From contig NZ_CP017269.1 of the NCBI RefSeq assembly GCF_001750685.1, forward strand, positions 310,001-374,000: DNA of 64,000 nucleotides. Reading direction: 5' to 3'. Each line of letters starts with the position of its first letter. Positions within the stretch are counted from its first letter, which is position 1. The notes below the pieces were generated by a model, which saw nothing but the letters and a program-made list of their open reading frames with translations, was not told where the DNA came from and ran no database searches. Shown here one piece after another: positions 18,302-26,212 of the stretch. A program made the translations under genes and the position numbers. The DNA comes from Geosporobacter ferrireducens (lineage in GTDB: Bacteria; Bacillota; Clostridia; Peptostreptococcales; Thermotaleaceae).

Positions 18302-19918
18302 CTATTCTACAGAGAAAATATAATGGTACAGCGGCTGCCCTCCATAATATACTTCAATATCAATGTCCTTATACTTTTTACCTATGGTGTCTGCAAGTGC
18401 CTGTGCACTACTTTCACTCTGCTCTTCTCCATAAAAAATGGTCAGGATCTCATCTTCATCTGTAATCATTTCTTTCAATAGGCTCATCGATACTTCTGCT
18501 ACGCCTGTACCTACTGCTTTTATATTTCCATCGTATATTCCTAATATATCGTCTTTTTTAATGTCAATATCATTAAACTGCGTGTCTCGAACAGAGAAAG
18601 TAACTTGGCCGGTTTTAACATTTTTTAAGGCATCGGACATGGTCTTTTCATTTGTTTCCGGGTCAGTTTCTCCGTTAAAGGATAAAATTGCTGCAATTCC
18701 TTGCGGTACGGATTTTGTAGGAATCACGATTACATGCTTATCACTTAATTGCTTTGCTTGATTTGCCGCCAAAATGATATTGCTGTTATTCGGGAAGATA
18801 AAAATATTTTTAGCAGAAATGGCATCGATAGATTTCTTAATTTCTTCTGTACTCGGATTCATGGTTTGTCCACCAGTGATAATTTCGTCCACGTTCAGAT
18901 CTTTAAAAATATTGGTTAGCCCTTCCCCCATGGTAACGGCAATCATTCCGTACGCTTTTAACGGTTGTGTTTCTTGAGGTTTTTCTTCTTCAAAAATCTG
19001 ATTTCTATGCTGCTGCCTCATATTATCAATTTTAATGCTGATTAGTTCTCCTAACTTTAATCCATGCTCCAAAACACTTCCCGGATTGTTGGTATGTATG
19101 TGCACTTTTGCAAGACTCTCATCGCCTACCACCAACATACAGTCCCCATAGGTCCCTATTTTTTTCTTAAAGTCTTCGATGTCAATACGGCTTCCTTTGA
19201 TAATAAATTCTGTACAGTAGCCAAAGGTAATCTCTCCTAATTCCACATCAGAATGAAATTCAACTGTATTTAGCGGTGCTGTTTCAGAAATCTCCATTTC
19301 TTTTCCTGTCAATGCTCCATAAAAACCTTTATAAATATATATAAGACCTTTTCCCCCAGCATCTACAACTCCTGCTTGCTTTAGCACTTTTAATAGGTCT
19401 GGTGTTTTATCTAAAACCTTTTCAGCATACTCTATAATTTGCCATAAAAAGGATTCTAAATCCTCTTCCTTTTTAGAAATCTCAATAGCCTTTTCACCGG
19501 TCTCCCGAGCAACTGTTAGAATCGTTCCCTCTATAGGCTTCATAACCGCTTTGTAAGCCGTATCTGAAGCACTTTTCAAAGCATTGGCCAGATCTACTGT
19601 ATTTAATTTATTTTTCCCCTTACAAGCTTTAGAGAAGCCTCTAAACAGCTGAGACAATATAACTCCCGAGTTTCCCCTTGCACCCATTAATGAACCATTC
19701 GCAGCTGCCTCTGATACCGATTCTACGCTTTCATCTTTTATATTTTTAATCTCCTTTGCCGCTGAATTCATTGTCAGTGCCATATTCGTACCTGTATCTC
19801 CGTCAGGTACTGGGAATACATTTAGCGCATCTACTGTGCTCTTATTATTTTCTAATGAATTGGCAGCCTGAATCATCATCTTCTTTAGCAATGGACCATC
19901 TATATATTTAATTTTCAA
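18302..19918 (-). CDS. DAK2/DegV-domain protein, fatty-acid kinase FakA-like (YloV)
   Basis: Proteins of this architecture include FakA, which phosphorylates fatty acids held by a FakB (DegV) partner. The 538-residue protein has an N-terminal DhaL/DAK2 domain (about 1-200) with FPVPDGDTGTNM, which binds ATP-Mg, and GARGNSGVILSQLFRG. A central domain and a C-terminal FakB-binding-like domain follow. The start is TTG 19918, with AAGGAGG 9 bases upstream. It follows the Asp23 gene by 18 bases. No FakB gene is in the window, so fatty-acid kinase activity is inferred from family membership. Confidence 0.85.
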   Translation of the reverse strand: MKIKYIDGPLLKKMMIQAANSLENNKSTVDALNVFPVPDGDTGTNMALTMNSAAKEIKNIKDESVESVSEAAANGSLMGARGNSGVILSQLFRGFSKACKGKNKLNTVDLANALKSASDTAYKAVMKPIEGTILTVARETGEKAIEISKKEEDLESFLWQIIEYAEKVLDKTPDLLKVLKQAGVVDAGGKGLIYIYKGFYGALTGKEMEISETAPLNTVEFHSDVELGEITFGYCTEFIIKGSRIDIEDFKKKIGTYGDCMLVVGDESLAKVHIHTNNPGSVLEHGLKLGELISIKIDNMRQQHRNQIFEEEKPQETQPLKAYGMIAVTMGEGLTNIFKDLNVDEIITGGQTMNPSTEEIKKSIDAISAKNIFIFPNNSNIILAANQAKQLSDKHVIVIPTKSVPQGIAAILSFNGETDPETNEKTMSDALKNVKTGQVTFSVRDTQFNDIDIKKDDILGIYDGNIKAVGTGVAEVSMSLLKEMITDEDEILTIFYGEEQSESSAQALADTIGKKYKDIDIEVYYGGQPLYHYIFSVE

Positions 19919-19936
19919 AACACGTACCTCCTTAGA

Positions 19937-20293
19937 TTACTTTTCAACCCGAACGCCTTGTACGTTTATATTTACTTTTTTCACCTGCATGCCGGTAAAA
20001 CTCTCTATATTATACTTTACTTTATCAATGATATTGTTTGCAACAACAGAAATTCTGGTGCCAAACTCAACGACAATAAAAAGATCTATCACAATTTCAT
20101 TATTATCCGTATACACCTTCACACCTTTGCTCATATTTTCTTTTCTCAATAGCTCAAACAAGCCTCCTGCTGCTGATTTCGTTGCCATTCCTACAAGTCC
20201 ATAACATTCCATGGCAGAAATACCTGCTATTGAGGCCAAGACTTCATTATCTATGAAAATGTTACCCAATTCATTCTCTAATTTCGCCGCCAT
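19937..20293 (-). CDS. Asp23/Gls24 family envelope stress protein (YloU-like)
   Basis: This 118-residue protein belongs to the Asp23/Gls24 family, whose members associate with the membrane and envelope stress responses. Characteristic segments are IFIDNEVLASIAGISAMECYGLVGMATK near the start (in part) and IDLFIVVEFGTRISVVANNI in the middle. There is no signal peptide or membrane segment. The start has a GGGAGGG site. The pairing with the DAK2 gene is conserved across Firmicutes; a role in lipid or envelope homeostasis is an inference from that pairing. Confidence 0.88.
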   Translation of the reverse strand: MAAKLENELGNIFIDNEVLASIAGISAMECYGLVGMATKSAAGGLFELLRKENMSKGVKVYTDNNEIVIDLFIVVEFGTRISVVANNIIDKVKYNIESFTGMQVKKVNINVQGVRVEK

Positions 20294-20448
20294 TACTTAC
20301 CCTCCCTATATATAGAACCTTTACCGATGATTAAATGCGTCCATATAAATTTATATATATATTTTATATTAATTAATATCTATATTCAACTTAAATAATA
20401 TGTACATCACCTTTCTTCATTAATAATTGGAATATTTTTTCCTAAATG

Positions 20449-20478
20449 TTGCACAAAATACATGTAGTGTGGTAAAAT
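20449..20478 (+). promoter_or_regulatory. Candidate promoter of rpmB
   Basis: TTGCAC (20449-20454) and TAAAAT (20473-20478) are separated by 18 bases. A further TATACT at 20499-20504 has no good -35 box. Transcription would start about 35 bases before the rpmB ribosome site AAGGAGGTG. Confidence 0.5.
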
Positions 20479-20525
20479 AATAATGTTTTTAATTATGGTA
20501 TACTGTCTCGAAGGAGGTGTAATAT

Positions 20526-20717
20526 ATGTCAAGATCCTGTGACGTATGTGGGAAAGGTAGATTGTCCGGAAATAACGTGAGTCACTCAAACCGTCATACA
20601 AGAAGAGTTTGGAGTGCAAACATAAAAAAAGTGAAAGCAGTTGTAAACGGTTCTCCAAAAAGAATTAGCGTATGTACAAGATGTTTAAGATCAAACAAAG
20701 TTGAGAGAGCAATCTAG
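20526..20717 (+). CDS. rpmB: 50S ribosomal protein L28
   Basis: L28 is a structural protein of the large subunit near the exit site. The 63-residue sequence begins MSRSCDVCGKGRLSGNNVSHS and has two CxxC pairs (CDVC and CTRC), so it is the zinc-binding form. ATG 20526 is preceded by AAGGAGGTG. It is transcribed alone, divergent from the asp23-like gene, and ends in a strong terminator. Confidence 0.97.
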   Translation: MSRSCDVCGKGRLSGNNVSHSNRHTRRVWSANIKKVKAVVNGSPKRISVCTRCLRSNKVERAI

Positions 20718-20723
20718 CCTGGA

Positions 20724-20749
20724 AAAGCCTACCCCATGGGGTAGGCTTT
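20724..20749 (+). terminator. Terminator of rpmB
   Basis: A perfect palindrome with 12-bp arms (20724-20735 and 20738-20749) is followed by TATTTAGTTTTA. It lies just past the rpmB stop. Confidence 0.85.
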
Positions 20750-20779
20750 ATTTAGTTTTATTCCTGTTTTCATGTTTTC

Positions 20780-20932
20780 CTAAATAAATAATTTATATCC
20801 TAAATAGAGCATACAGCACCCTAATAAAACCATCCAAACTCTATAGGGCAGAGTAATTACAGCTATGATAACCAATCCAGCCATTAATAGCATCAAACCT
20901 ATTATTCTACGCTCGATCCTTCTCCTCCTCAT
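20780..20932 (-). CDS. Small hydrophobic membrane protein (tandem copy 2)
   Basis: This 50-residue protein starts at ATG 20932, with TAGGAGGA 6 bases upstream. It has a very basic N-terminus (MRRRRIERRIIG) followed by two hydrophobic stretches separated by PYRVW. The topology fits a small two-helix membrane protein with a positive-inside N-terminus. It resembles the gene immediately upstream at 20944-21099 in length, arginine-rich start and helix-turn-helix hydrophobic pattern, so the two look like a duplication. No function is known to me. The pair lies between thiN and rpmB. Confidence 0.65.
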   Translation of the reverse strand: MRRRRIERRIIGLMLLMAGLVIIAVITLPYRVWMVLLGCCMLYLGYKLFI

Positions 20933-20943
20933 AAAACTTCCTC

Positions 20944-21099
20944 CTATAATGCTTTTATTAGAAATAAAAAAAACAATAAACACAAGGCCCCTAAAACACT
21001 ATACCACGCCCACAATGGAATCATTTCAATAATGATAATTGATCCGATCAATGCCAATACAATTCCTAAAACCCGCCTCATTATTCTTACTTTTCTCAA
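20944..21099 (-). CDS. Small hydrophobic membrane protein (tandem copy 1)
   Basis: A 51-codon frame begins at TTG 21099, with GGGGTGA about 7 bases upstream; an internal ATG at 21081 is the alternative start. The protein has a basic start (RKVRIMRRVLG), a first hydrophobic segment with a central Gly-Ser, a short polar turn containing EMIPLWAWY, and a second hydrophobic segment ending in LIKAL. It is 11 bases upstream of the second copy, so they form a dicistronic unit. Homology to a characterised family is not visible. Support comes from the ribosome site, the coherent composition and the similarity to its neighbour. Confidence 0.6.
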   Translation of the reverse strand: MRKVRIMRRVLGIVLALIGSIIIIEMIPLWAWYSVLGALCLLFFLFLIKAL

Positions 21100-21164
21100 A
21101 TGATCACCCCGCTTAAGGCTGTACCATGGAAAGAATCAACATGTTTAGAAAACCATATTTATAT

Positions 21165-21193
21165 ATATTATTCAATAGGCCCTTTATTGACAA
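21165..21193 (-). promoter_or_regulatory. Candidate promoter of the small membrane gene pair
   Basis: On the minus strand TTGTCA (21193-21188), a 17-base spacer and TAATAT (21170-21165) precede the tandem small genes. It begins beside the thiN terminator, consistent with a new transcription unit. Confidence 0.5.
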
Positions 21194-21194
21194 C

Positions 21195-21221
21195 AAAAAA
21201 ACCATCTATGATGGTTTTTTT
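21195..21221. terminator. Terminator after thiN, usable in both directions
   Basis: A 12-bp stem (21195-21206 with 21210-21221) with a 3-base loop contains long A and T runs, so it is terminator-like on both strands. It ends the prpC-thiN operon 4 bases beyond the thiN stop. Confidence 0.85.
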
Positions 21222-21224
21222 TAA

Positions 21225-21860
21225 TCAATCCTTCGCCTTAATTACAAGAATTGTTCCTTGCTTTATCGTTATAGAAGCATGTTGGACAGCAAATTGATTG
21301 CTTACACCAATCGATTGTCCCATTTTTATTGTCGCGTCTTTTAAAGGATACTCTAGTCCATTTAAAGTAACCCCTTCTACCTTCGGTGTCAGCGGAAGTA
21401 TGGAAACCGAATCTCCAACTTCGCCTTCTAGAAACAACTCATCGGATGTAATCCATATATGATTATGTTCATCCTGAATGCTTGCGCGGATACCCTTCTG
21501 CAGTAAAGGTACCAGCAGCAGGATATTGGCCAGCGTATGATCCATTCTGCTGCCTAGGGCGCCAAAGAAATTAATCTCCGTTGATCCGCGGGCAATGGCA
21601 TATTGTACAGCCAGCTCTGTATCAGTAAAATCTTTTCTTTCAGAAAATTGACACAGATCAATATTATGCTCCTGCAAATATTTCATGTACTTCCCATCAA
21701 TCGAATCAAAATCACCTACGATCAGGTTCGGCAATAGGTTCATATGAAATAAATGCCGTATTCCCCCATCTGCACAAATGATAAAATCATGTCTTAAAAG
21801 AGCTGCTCTGGTGCAATCATAATCATTTATATTACCATTTGTAACAATTGCACATCTCAT
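21225..21860 (-). CDS. thiN: Thiamine pyrophosphokinase
   Basis: ThiN transfers pyrophosphate from ATP to thiamine, making the cofactor TPP. The 211-residue protein has the family motifs ICADGGIRHL, NLIVGDFDSIDGKYM and FTDTELAVQYAIARG near residues 30-95, then GALGSRMDHTLANI. The C-terminal beta domain carries GLEYPLKDATIKMGQSIGVSN. The start follows GATGGAGG. It is the last gene of prpC-prkC-rsgA-rpe-thiN, the order found in Bacillus. No TPP riboswitch is visible upstream. Confidence 0.95.
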   Translation of the reverse strand: MRCAIVTNGNINDYDCTRAALLRHDFIICADGGIRHLFHMNLLPNLIVGDFDSIDGKYMKYLQEHNIDLCQFSERKDFTDTELAVQYAIARGSTEINFFGALGSRMDHTLANILLLVPLLQKGIRASIQDEHNHIWITSDELFLEGEVGDSVSILPLTPKVEGVTLNGLEYPLKDATIKMGQSIGVSNQFAVQHASITIKQGTILVIKAKD

Positions 21861-21877
21861 GGAAAACCTCCATCTAT

Positions 21878-22531
21878 TTATTGCGTAATTTGTCTAAATG
21901 CAGCTACTGTCGCCGCAATGTCCTTGCTGTTAAATATGGCAGACCCTGCTACCAAAACATTTGCTCCAGCATTTACAATATCTTTGATGTTTTCTAAGTT
22001 AATTCCCCCATCTACTTGTATATCTGTATTTAAACCTCTTTCTGCAAGCATATGCCTTAGGGCTTTAATCTTATCCAATACAATAGGAATAAACTTCTGC
22101 CCTCCGAATCCAGGATTTACAGACATCAGCAGCACCATATCCAAATCATCTAGAATGAACTCTAAGACGTTTAAAGGCGTAGCAGGATTTAGGGAAACTG
22201 CTGCCTTAATCCCGAAGGATTTGATGTTCTGTATTGTCCGATGAAGATGGGTACAAGCTTCCGCATGGACAGTAATAATATCTGCTCCCGCTTTCACAAA
22301 ATCCTCAATATACCGGTCTGGATTTTCAATCATTAAATGTACATCAAAAGGGAGTTTTGTCTTATTTCGAATACTGTGCATGACCAAGGGGCCAATGGTT
22401 ATATTTGGAACAAAATGCCCATCCATCACGTCAATATGCAGTAAATCGACCCCCGCTTCTTCTACCTTGCCAATATCCCGTATCAAATTGGAAAAATCAG
22501 CTGATAATATGGAAGGTGCAATTTTTATCAT
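21878..22531 (-). CDS. rpe: Ribulose-phosphate 3-epimerase
   Basis: Rpe interconverts ribulose 5-phosphate and xylulose 5-phosphate in the pentose phosphate pathway. This is a 217-residue TIM barrel of normal length. Motifs include [12 protein letters not shown] at the N-terminus, [19 protein letters not shown] with the catalytic Asp and metal-binding His, [14 protein letters not shown], and [11 protein letters not shown] with the second catalytic Asp. The start has a GAGGAGG site. It starts 1 base after the rsgA stop, so coupling is likely. Confidence 0.97.
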   Translation of the reverse strand: MIKIAPSILSADFSNLIRDIGKVEEAGVDLLHIDVMDGHFVPNITIGPLVMHSIRNKTKLPFDVHLMIENPDRYIEDFVKAGADIITVHAEACTHLHRTIQNIKSFGIKAAVSLNPATPLNVLEFILDDLDMVLLMSVNPGFGGQKFIPIVLDKIKALRHMLAERGLNTDIQVDGGINLENIKDIVNAGANVLVAGSAIFNSKDIAATVAAFRQITQ

Positions 22532-22532
22532 G

Positions 22533-23408
22533 TTAATACCTCCTCGCTTGTTCTATTTCTTCTAAAAGCTGCCGATAGCTCTCATATCTGCTTATATGAA
22601 TATGCCCATGTTCCAAAGCTCTTTTTACAGCACAATCCGGTTCATTAATATGATTACAAGGCTGAAACTTGCACCTATCCAAGTATTCATTGAATTCTTT
22701 AAAGAGGTATTGCAGTTCTTCTTTATCAATAAAATCTACCTGCAGGGAACTGAATCCAGGTGTATCAAGAACCCAGCCTCCAAACTCTAATGGCAGTAGT
22801 TCAACGTGACGGGTTGTATGCTTTCCTCTCTCAATTTTTTGGCTAATTTCACCAGTTTGCAGTGCCAGATTCGGCTGTATGCTATTTAAAAGAGAGGATT
22901 TTCCCACACCGGAGGGACCCGCAAAAACGGTGGTTTGGTTTTTTAAACATTCCTTTAAATCCTCGACACCCATCTTGACTTTGGTACTGGTAGCAATCAC
23001 TTGATAACCTATTTGCTCATAAATCATCCTTAAGCGCTGAAGCTCTTCTTTCGCCTCAAGGTCAATCTTATTCAGACAAATTACCACATCTAAATCCTCA
23101 TTCTCTGCCAATATAAGGAATCGGTCCAGCAATGACAACTTGGGATCCGGCTGCTGGATTGCAAAAACAATCACAGCCTGATCCACATTTGCCACTGGCG
23201 GTCGAATCAGCTCTGTCTTTCTATCCATAATCCCTTCAATAACACCTTGTTTAGATGCATTATCAACTGAAATATGAACATGATCTCCCACTAGGGGCGT
23301 TATTTTTTCCTTTCGAAACCTTCCCCGAGCTCTACATTCATAAATTTTATTTTCAACCCTTACATAGTAAAATCCGCCGATACCTTTAATAATCGTTCCC
23401 TCAATCAT
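22533..23408 (-). CDS. rsgA: Ribosome small-subunit GTPase RsgA
   Basis: RsgA is a circularly permuted GTPase that checks late 30S subunit maturation. The 291-residue protein has an N-terminal OB fold (about 1-70). The G motifs appear in permuted order: NKID, then [12 protein letters not shown] (Walker A), then DTPGF. The C-terminal zinc knuckle has Cys and His ligands in [14 protein letters not shown]. It overlaps the end of prkC by 8 bases. In Bacillus, RsgA is a PrkC phosphorylation substrate, so the linkage is functionally sensible. Confidence 0.96.
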   Translation of the reverse strand: MIEGTIIKGIGGFYYVRVENKIYECRARGRFRKEKITPLVGDHVHISVDNASKQGVIEGIMDRKTELIRPPVANVDQAVIVFAIQQPDPKLSLLDRFLILAENEDLDVVICLNKIDLEAKEELQRLRMIYEQIGYQVIATSTKVKMGVEDLKECLKNQTTVFAGPSGVGKSSLLNSIQPNLALQTGEISQKIERGKHTTRHVELLPLEFGGWVLDTPGFSSLQVDFIDKEELQYLFKEFNEYLDRCKFQPCNHINEPDCAVKRALEHGHIHISRYESYRQLLEEIEQARRY

Positions 23409-25350
23409 TTTTAATTAACTTCCCAGTATCAAAATCAATCTGTGTAGGTTTTCCAGCCATCACATCATCAAAATAAATATACAATGTAGCTTTTCCCCTT
23501 CCTTGAATTGTTATTTTTTTCTCACCCTTTGATCTATTTTCGATACCGCTATATACTTCAACAGAAGATCCATCCTGTTCCTTTACAATACGCAATCTAA
23601 ATTCTTCTTGCTTGGCAGTTGATAAATATATGGTTAAATCAACTGGTTTAAGTTCACCACTATTTCCTGGCTGCTCTAAATTTTCCGGTCCTTTGCTAAC
23701 TACTAAATCCACGACTCTTTTCTCTTCTACTTCTGTTTCAGGTGCTATACTCTGAGATATAACATCATCTTTGGCTATATTGTTATCAAATTTGTACTCT
23801 ACATTACCCCAAACTAATCCTGAGGTCTCTATAATTTTTTTTGCAGAATTCAAATCTTTTCCAACGAGATTCGGCATCAATATCGTTTTTGTTTCAAGGC
23901 CCTGACTAACAACCACACTGATTTCGGAACCTTCTGCCACCTCACTCTTTGGCTGAGGACTTTGGCTGATCACAACCCCTATAGGTAATGTATTGTATTC
24001 GTATTTTACGAGTCCTTCCTTGAGATTTGCATTAAAAAGTATTGCATCGATTTCATTGATATTTTTATTTACCAAATTAGGCACTTCGACCATCTTAGCA
24101 CCTTTGCTGACAATTAATTTAATCGGATAACCGGCTTTTACGACTTCTCCTTTTTTAGGTTCTTGGGCCATAACGGTGCCTTCGTCAAATTCTGCACTAA
24201 ATTGTTCCGTATATTCCGCTGTCAATCCAATATTTTCAAGGTTTTCCTTTGCCTTTTCATAAGGAATTCCCACTACATCCGGCACTTCTTTTTCTTGCCC
24301 TGTAAAAATACCATTAAAATAAAACATACTCCCTATGAATATAAGTGCTAAAATGAATGCTGTAGCAATTGCGCCCCAAATAATCCATCTACTTTTTACT
24401 TCTTTTCTTTTTTCTTTACCAGCATTTTTTACTGTATTTCGATTAACTTTAATGTCTTCATCTTTTATAGCAGGTATAACCTGGGTAGGACTATCATCAT
24501 CCTCATCAATTTTAACAAAATTCCCCATAGGTTGCTTTAATGCCTGATTTAAGTCTTCCAATATCTCTTTCGCACTATTATATCGTTTTAACTGATCCTT
24601 TTGGATCAACTTCATAATAATATCTTCCAGTGCCTTTGGAATATTTTTATTAATCATCGAGGGGGGTGTAACATCCTCATGGATATGCTTTAATGCAATA
24701 GAAATAGGGCTTTCTCCCTCGAAAGGCACTCTTCCTGCAGACATTTCATACATTACAATCCCCAAAGAATAAAGATCAGATTTTTCGTCTGTATATCCGC
24801 CCCTAGCTTGTTCGGGAGAAAAATAATGAACGGAACCAATAACACTTCCTGTATTGGTGACAGTGGAAGAAGTAGCTGCTCTGGCAATTCCAAAGTCAGT
24901 AACCTTCACGCGGCCATCATCTGTAATCAAGATATTATGTGGTTTAATATCTCGGTGTACAATATGGTTTGTATGCGCGTGCTGCAGGGCAAGGGCAATC
25001 TGTTTACTGATATTGATGCATTCATCGGCTTCCAATGTACCCTTTTCCTTAATAACTTGTTTTAAGGTTTTTCCTTTAACATATTCCATAACGATATAGT
25101 ATACATCATTGTCCTCATTGCCCACATCATATATGTTTACAATATTCGGGTGGGATAGACTTGCTGCAGCTTGTGATTCCCGCTTAAATTTACTGATAAA
25201 ATCTTCATCACTGGTAAATTCAGGCCTTAATATTTTTACTGCAACAAATCTATTTAATAGCTGGCATCTTGCTTTATATACCAAAGCCATACCGCCACCA
25301 CCAATTTTCTCTATCATTTCATATCTGTTTCCTAGTATTCTTCCTTTCAT
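23401..25350 (-). CDS. prkC: Serine/threonine protein kinase with PASTA repeats
   Basis: PrkC-type kinases span the membrane and sense peptidoglycan fragments to control growth, division and germination. The 649-residue protein has a kinase domain (about 1-270) with GGGGMALVYKA, FVAVKIL, HRDIKPHNIL and DFGIARA, and a Lys-rich juxtamembrane region. One membrane helix lies near 325-350. Three PASTA repeats begin near KEVPDVVGIPY, VEVPNLVNKN and ILMPNLVGKD. After them a roughly 80-residue beta-rich tail carries no PASTA motif. ATG 25350 follows GAGGTGA. It is paired with the phosphatase gene prpC. Confidence 0.95.
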   Translation of the reverse strand: MKGRILGNRYEMIEKIGGGGMALVYKARCQLLNRFVAVKILRPEFTSDEDFISKFKRESQAAASLSHPNIVNIYDVGNEDNDVYYIVMEYVKGKTLKQVIKEKGTLEADECINISKQIALALQHAHTNHIVHRDIKPHNILITDDGRVKVTDFGIARAATSSTVTNTGSVIGSVHYFSPEQARGGYTDEKSDLYSLGIVMYEMSAGRVPFEGESPISIALKHIHEDVTPPSMINKNIPKALEDIIMKLIQKDQLKRYNSAKEILEDLNQALKQPMGNFVKIDEDDDSPTQVIPAIKDEDIKVNRNTVKNAGKEKRKEVKSRWIIWGAIATAFILALIFIGSMFYFNGIFTGQEKEVPDVVGIPYEKAKENLENIGLTAEYTEQFSAEFDEGTVMAQEPKKGEVVKAGYPIKLIVSKGAKMVEVPNLVNKNINEIDAILFNANLKEGLVKYEYNTLPIGVVISQSPQPKSEVAEGSEISVVVSQGLETKTILMPNLVGKDLNSAKKIIETSGLVWGNVEYKFDNNIAKDDVISQSIAPETEVEEKRVVDLVVSKGPENLEQPGNSGELKPVDLTIYLSTAKQEEFRLRIVKEQDGSSVEVYSGIENRSKGEKKITIQGRGKATLYIYFDDVMAGKPTQIDFDTGKLIKND

Positions 25351-25372
25351 TCTATCACCTCGATTCTCATTT

Positions 25373-26104
25373 TCAGTTATTTTTGATTGCTAAAATTGTA
25401 ATATTATCATATCCGCCTCTTTCGTTCGCTAATTCTACTAGGTGCTCACAGGCTCTTTGTAGATTTTCACTATAAAGCATGCATTCCATTATTTCTGAAG
25501 GTTCTACCAAGTTCGTCAACCCATCTGTACAGAGCACTATGATATCTTCTTTATCGAAAGGAACACTGTAAATATCAATTTTAATATTTTCTTCCGTACC
25601 TAGGGCTCGTGTAATAATATTTCGTTGTGGATGAGTTTTCGCTTCAACTTCAGTAATACTACCATTTCTAACGAGTTCCGCGACTAAAGAATGATCTTCT
25701 GTGATTTGTGTCATGCATTGCTTATTGATTCGATAAGCTCTACTATCTCCTATATGTCCAATATAAACTTTTGATAGTATAAGTGCGAGGGTTAAAGTTG
25801 TACCCATTCCTTGACAATTCTCATCCATTACAGCACGTTCCAATATTCTATGATTTGCTTCAATAATTGCCTTCCGAATCTCACGAAAGATCAATGGCTC
25901 CTCATGGTCTCCCTGTATGTTCATATTTTTATCAATATAATCTGTAATGGCGTCTATGGCTATATTGCTTGCTACCTCTCCAGCATTATGTCCTCCCATT
26001 CCATCTGCAACGATAAAAAGATTATCATCGTCCTTAGCAATAAAAAATGCATCTTCATTTATCTCTCTTATTTTTCCAATATGAGAACATGCCCCGATTT
26101 CCAT
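25373..26104 (-). CDS. prpC: PP2C-type protein phosphatase
   Basis: PrpC (Stp) removes phosphate from PrkC and its targets using two metal ions. The 243-residue PPM/PP2C protein has the ordered motifs REINEDAFF, FIVADGMGGHNAGEVAS, IGDSRAYR, TEDHSLV, ITRALGTE, LCTDGLT and GGYDNITILA, which carry the conserved metal-binding aspartates. Start 26104 has GGTGAGGTGA upstream. It is the promoter-proximal gene of the five-gene unit and ends 22 bases before prkC. Confidence 0.96.
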   Translation of the reverse strand: MEIGACSHIGKIREINEDAFFIAKDDDNLFIVADGMGGHNAGEVASNIAIDAITDYIDKNMNIQGDHEEPLIFREIRKAIIEANHRILERAVMDENCQGMGTTLTLALILSKVYIGHIGDSRAYRINKQCMTQITEDHSLVAELVRNGSITEVEAKTHPQRNIITRALGTEENIKIDIYSVPFDKEDIIVLCTDGLTNLVEPSEIMECMLYSENLQRACEHLVELANERGGYDNITILAIKNN

Positions 26105-26175
26105 TAAATCACCTCACCAATGTTTAATCCTAACCCTATCAAAAGATAGTAATATTATTTTTATATACAAACCAT

Positions 26176-26204
26176 ATTATACCATACTTAAAAGGCCTTT
26201 GCAG
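26176..26204 (-). promoter_or_regulatory. Candidate promoter of prpC-prkC-rsgA-rpe-thiN
   Basis: TATAAT (26181-26176 on the minus strand) is preceded by a 17-base spacer and a weak -35 box, CTGCAA (26204-26199). It lies in the 108-base gap after rsmB, where rlmN is found in many relatives. Confidence 0.5.
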
Positions 26205-26212
26205 TTATGGCC

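Noticed and set aside
21100..21224. Possible TPP riboswitch near thiN
   Set aside because: No THI-box motif is visible; thiN is the last gene of its operon and the region is a terminator and a promoter for the small genes.
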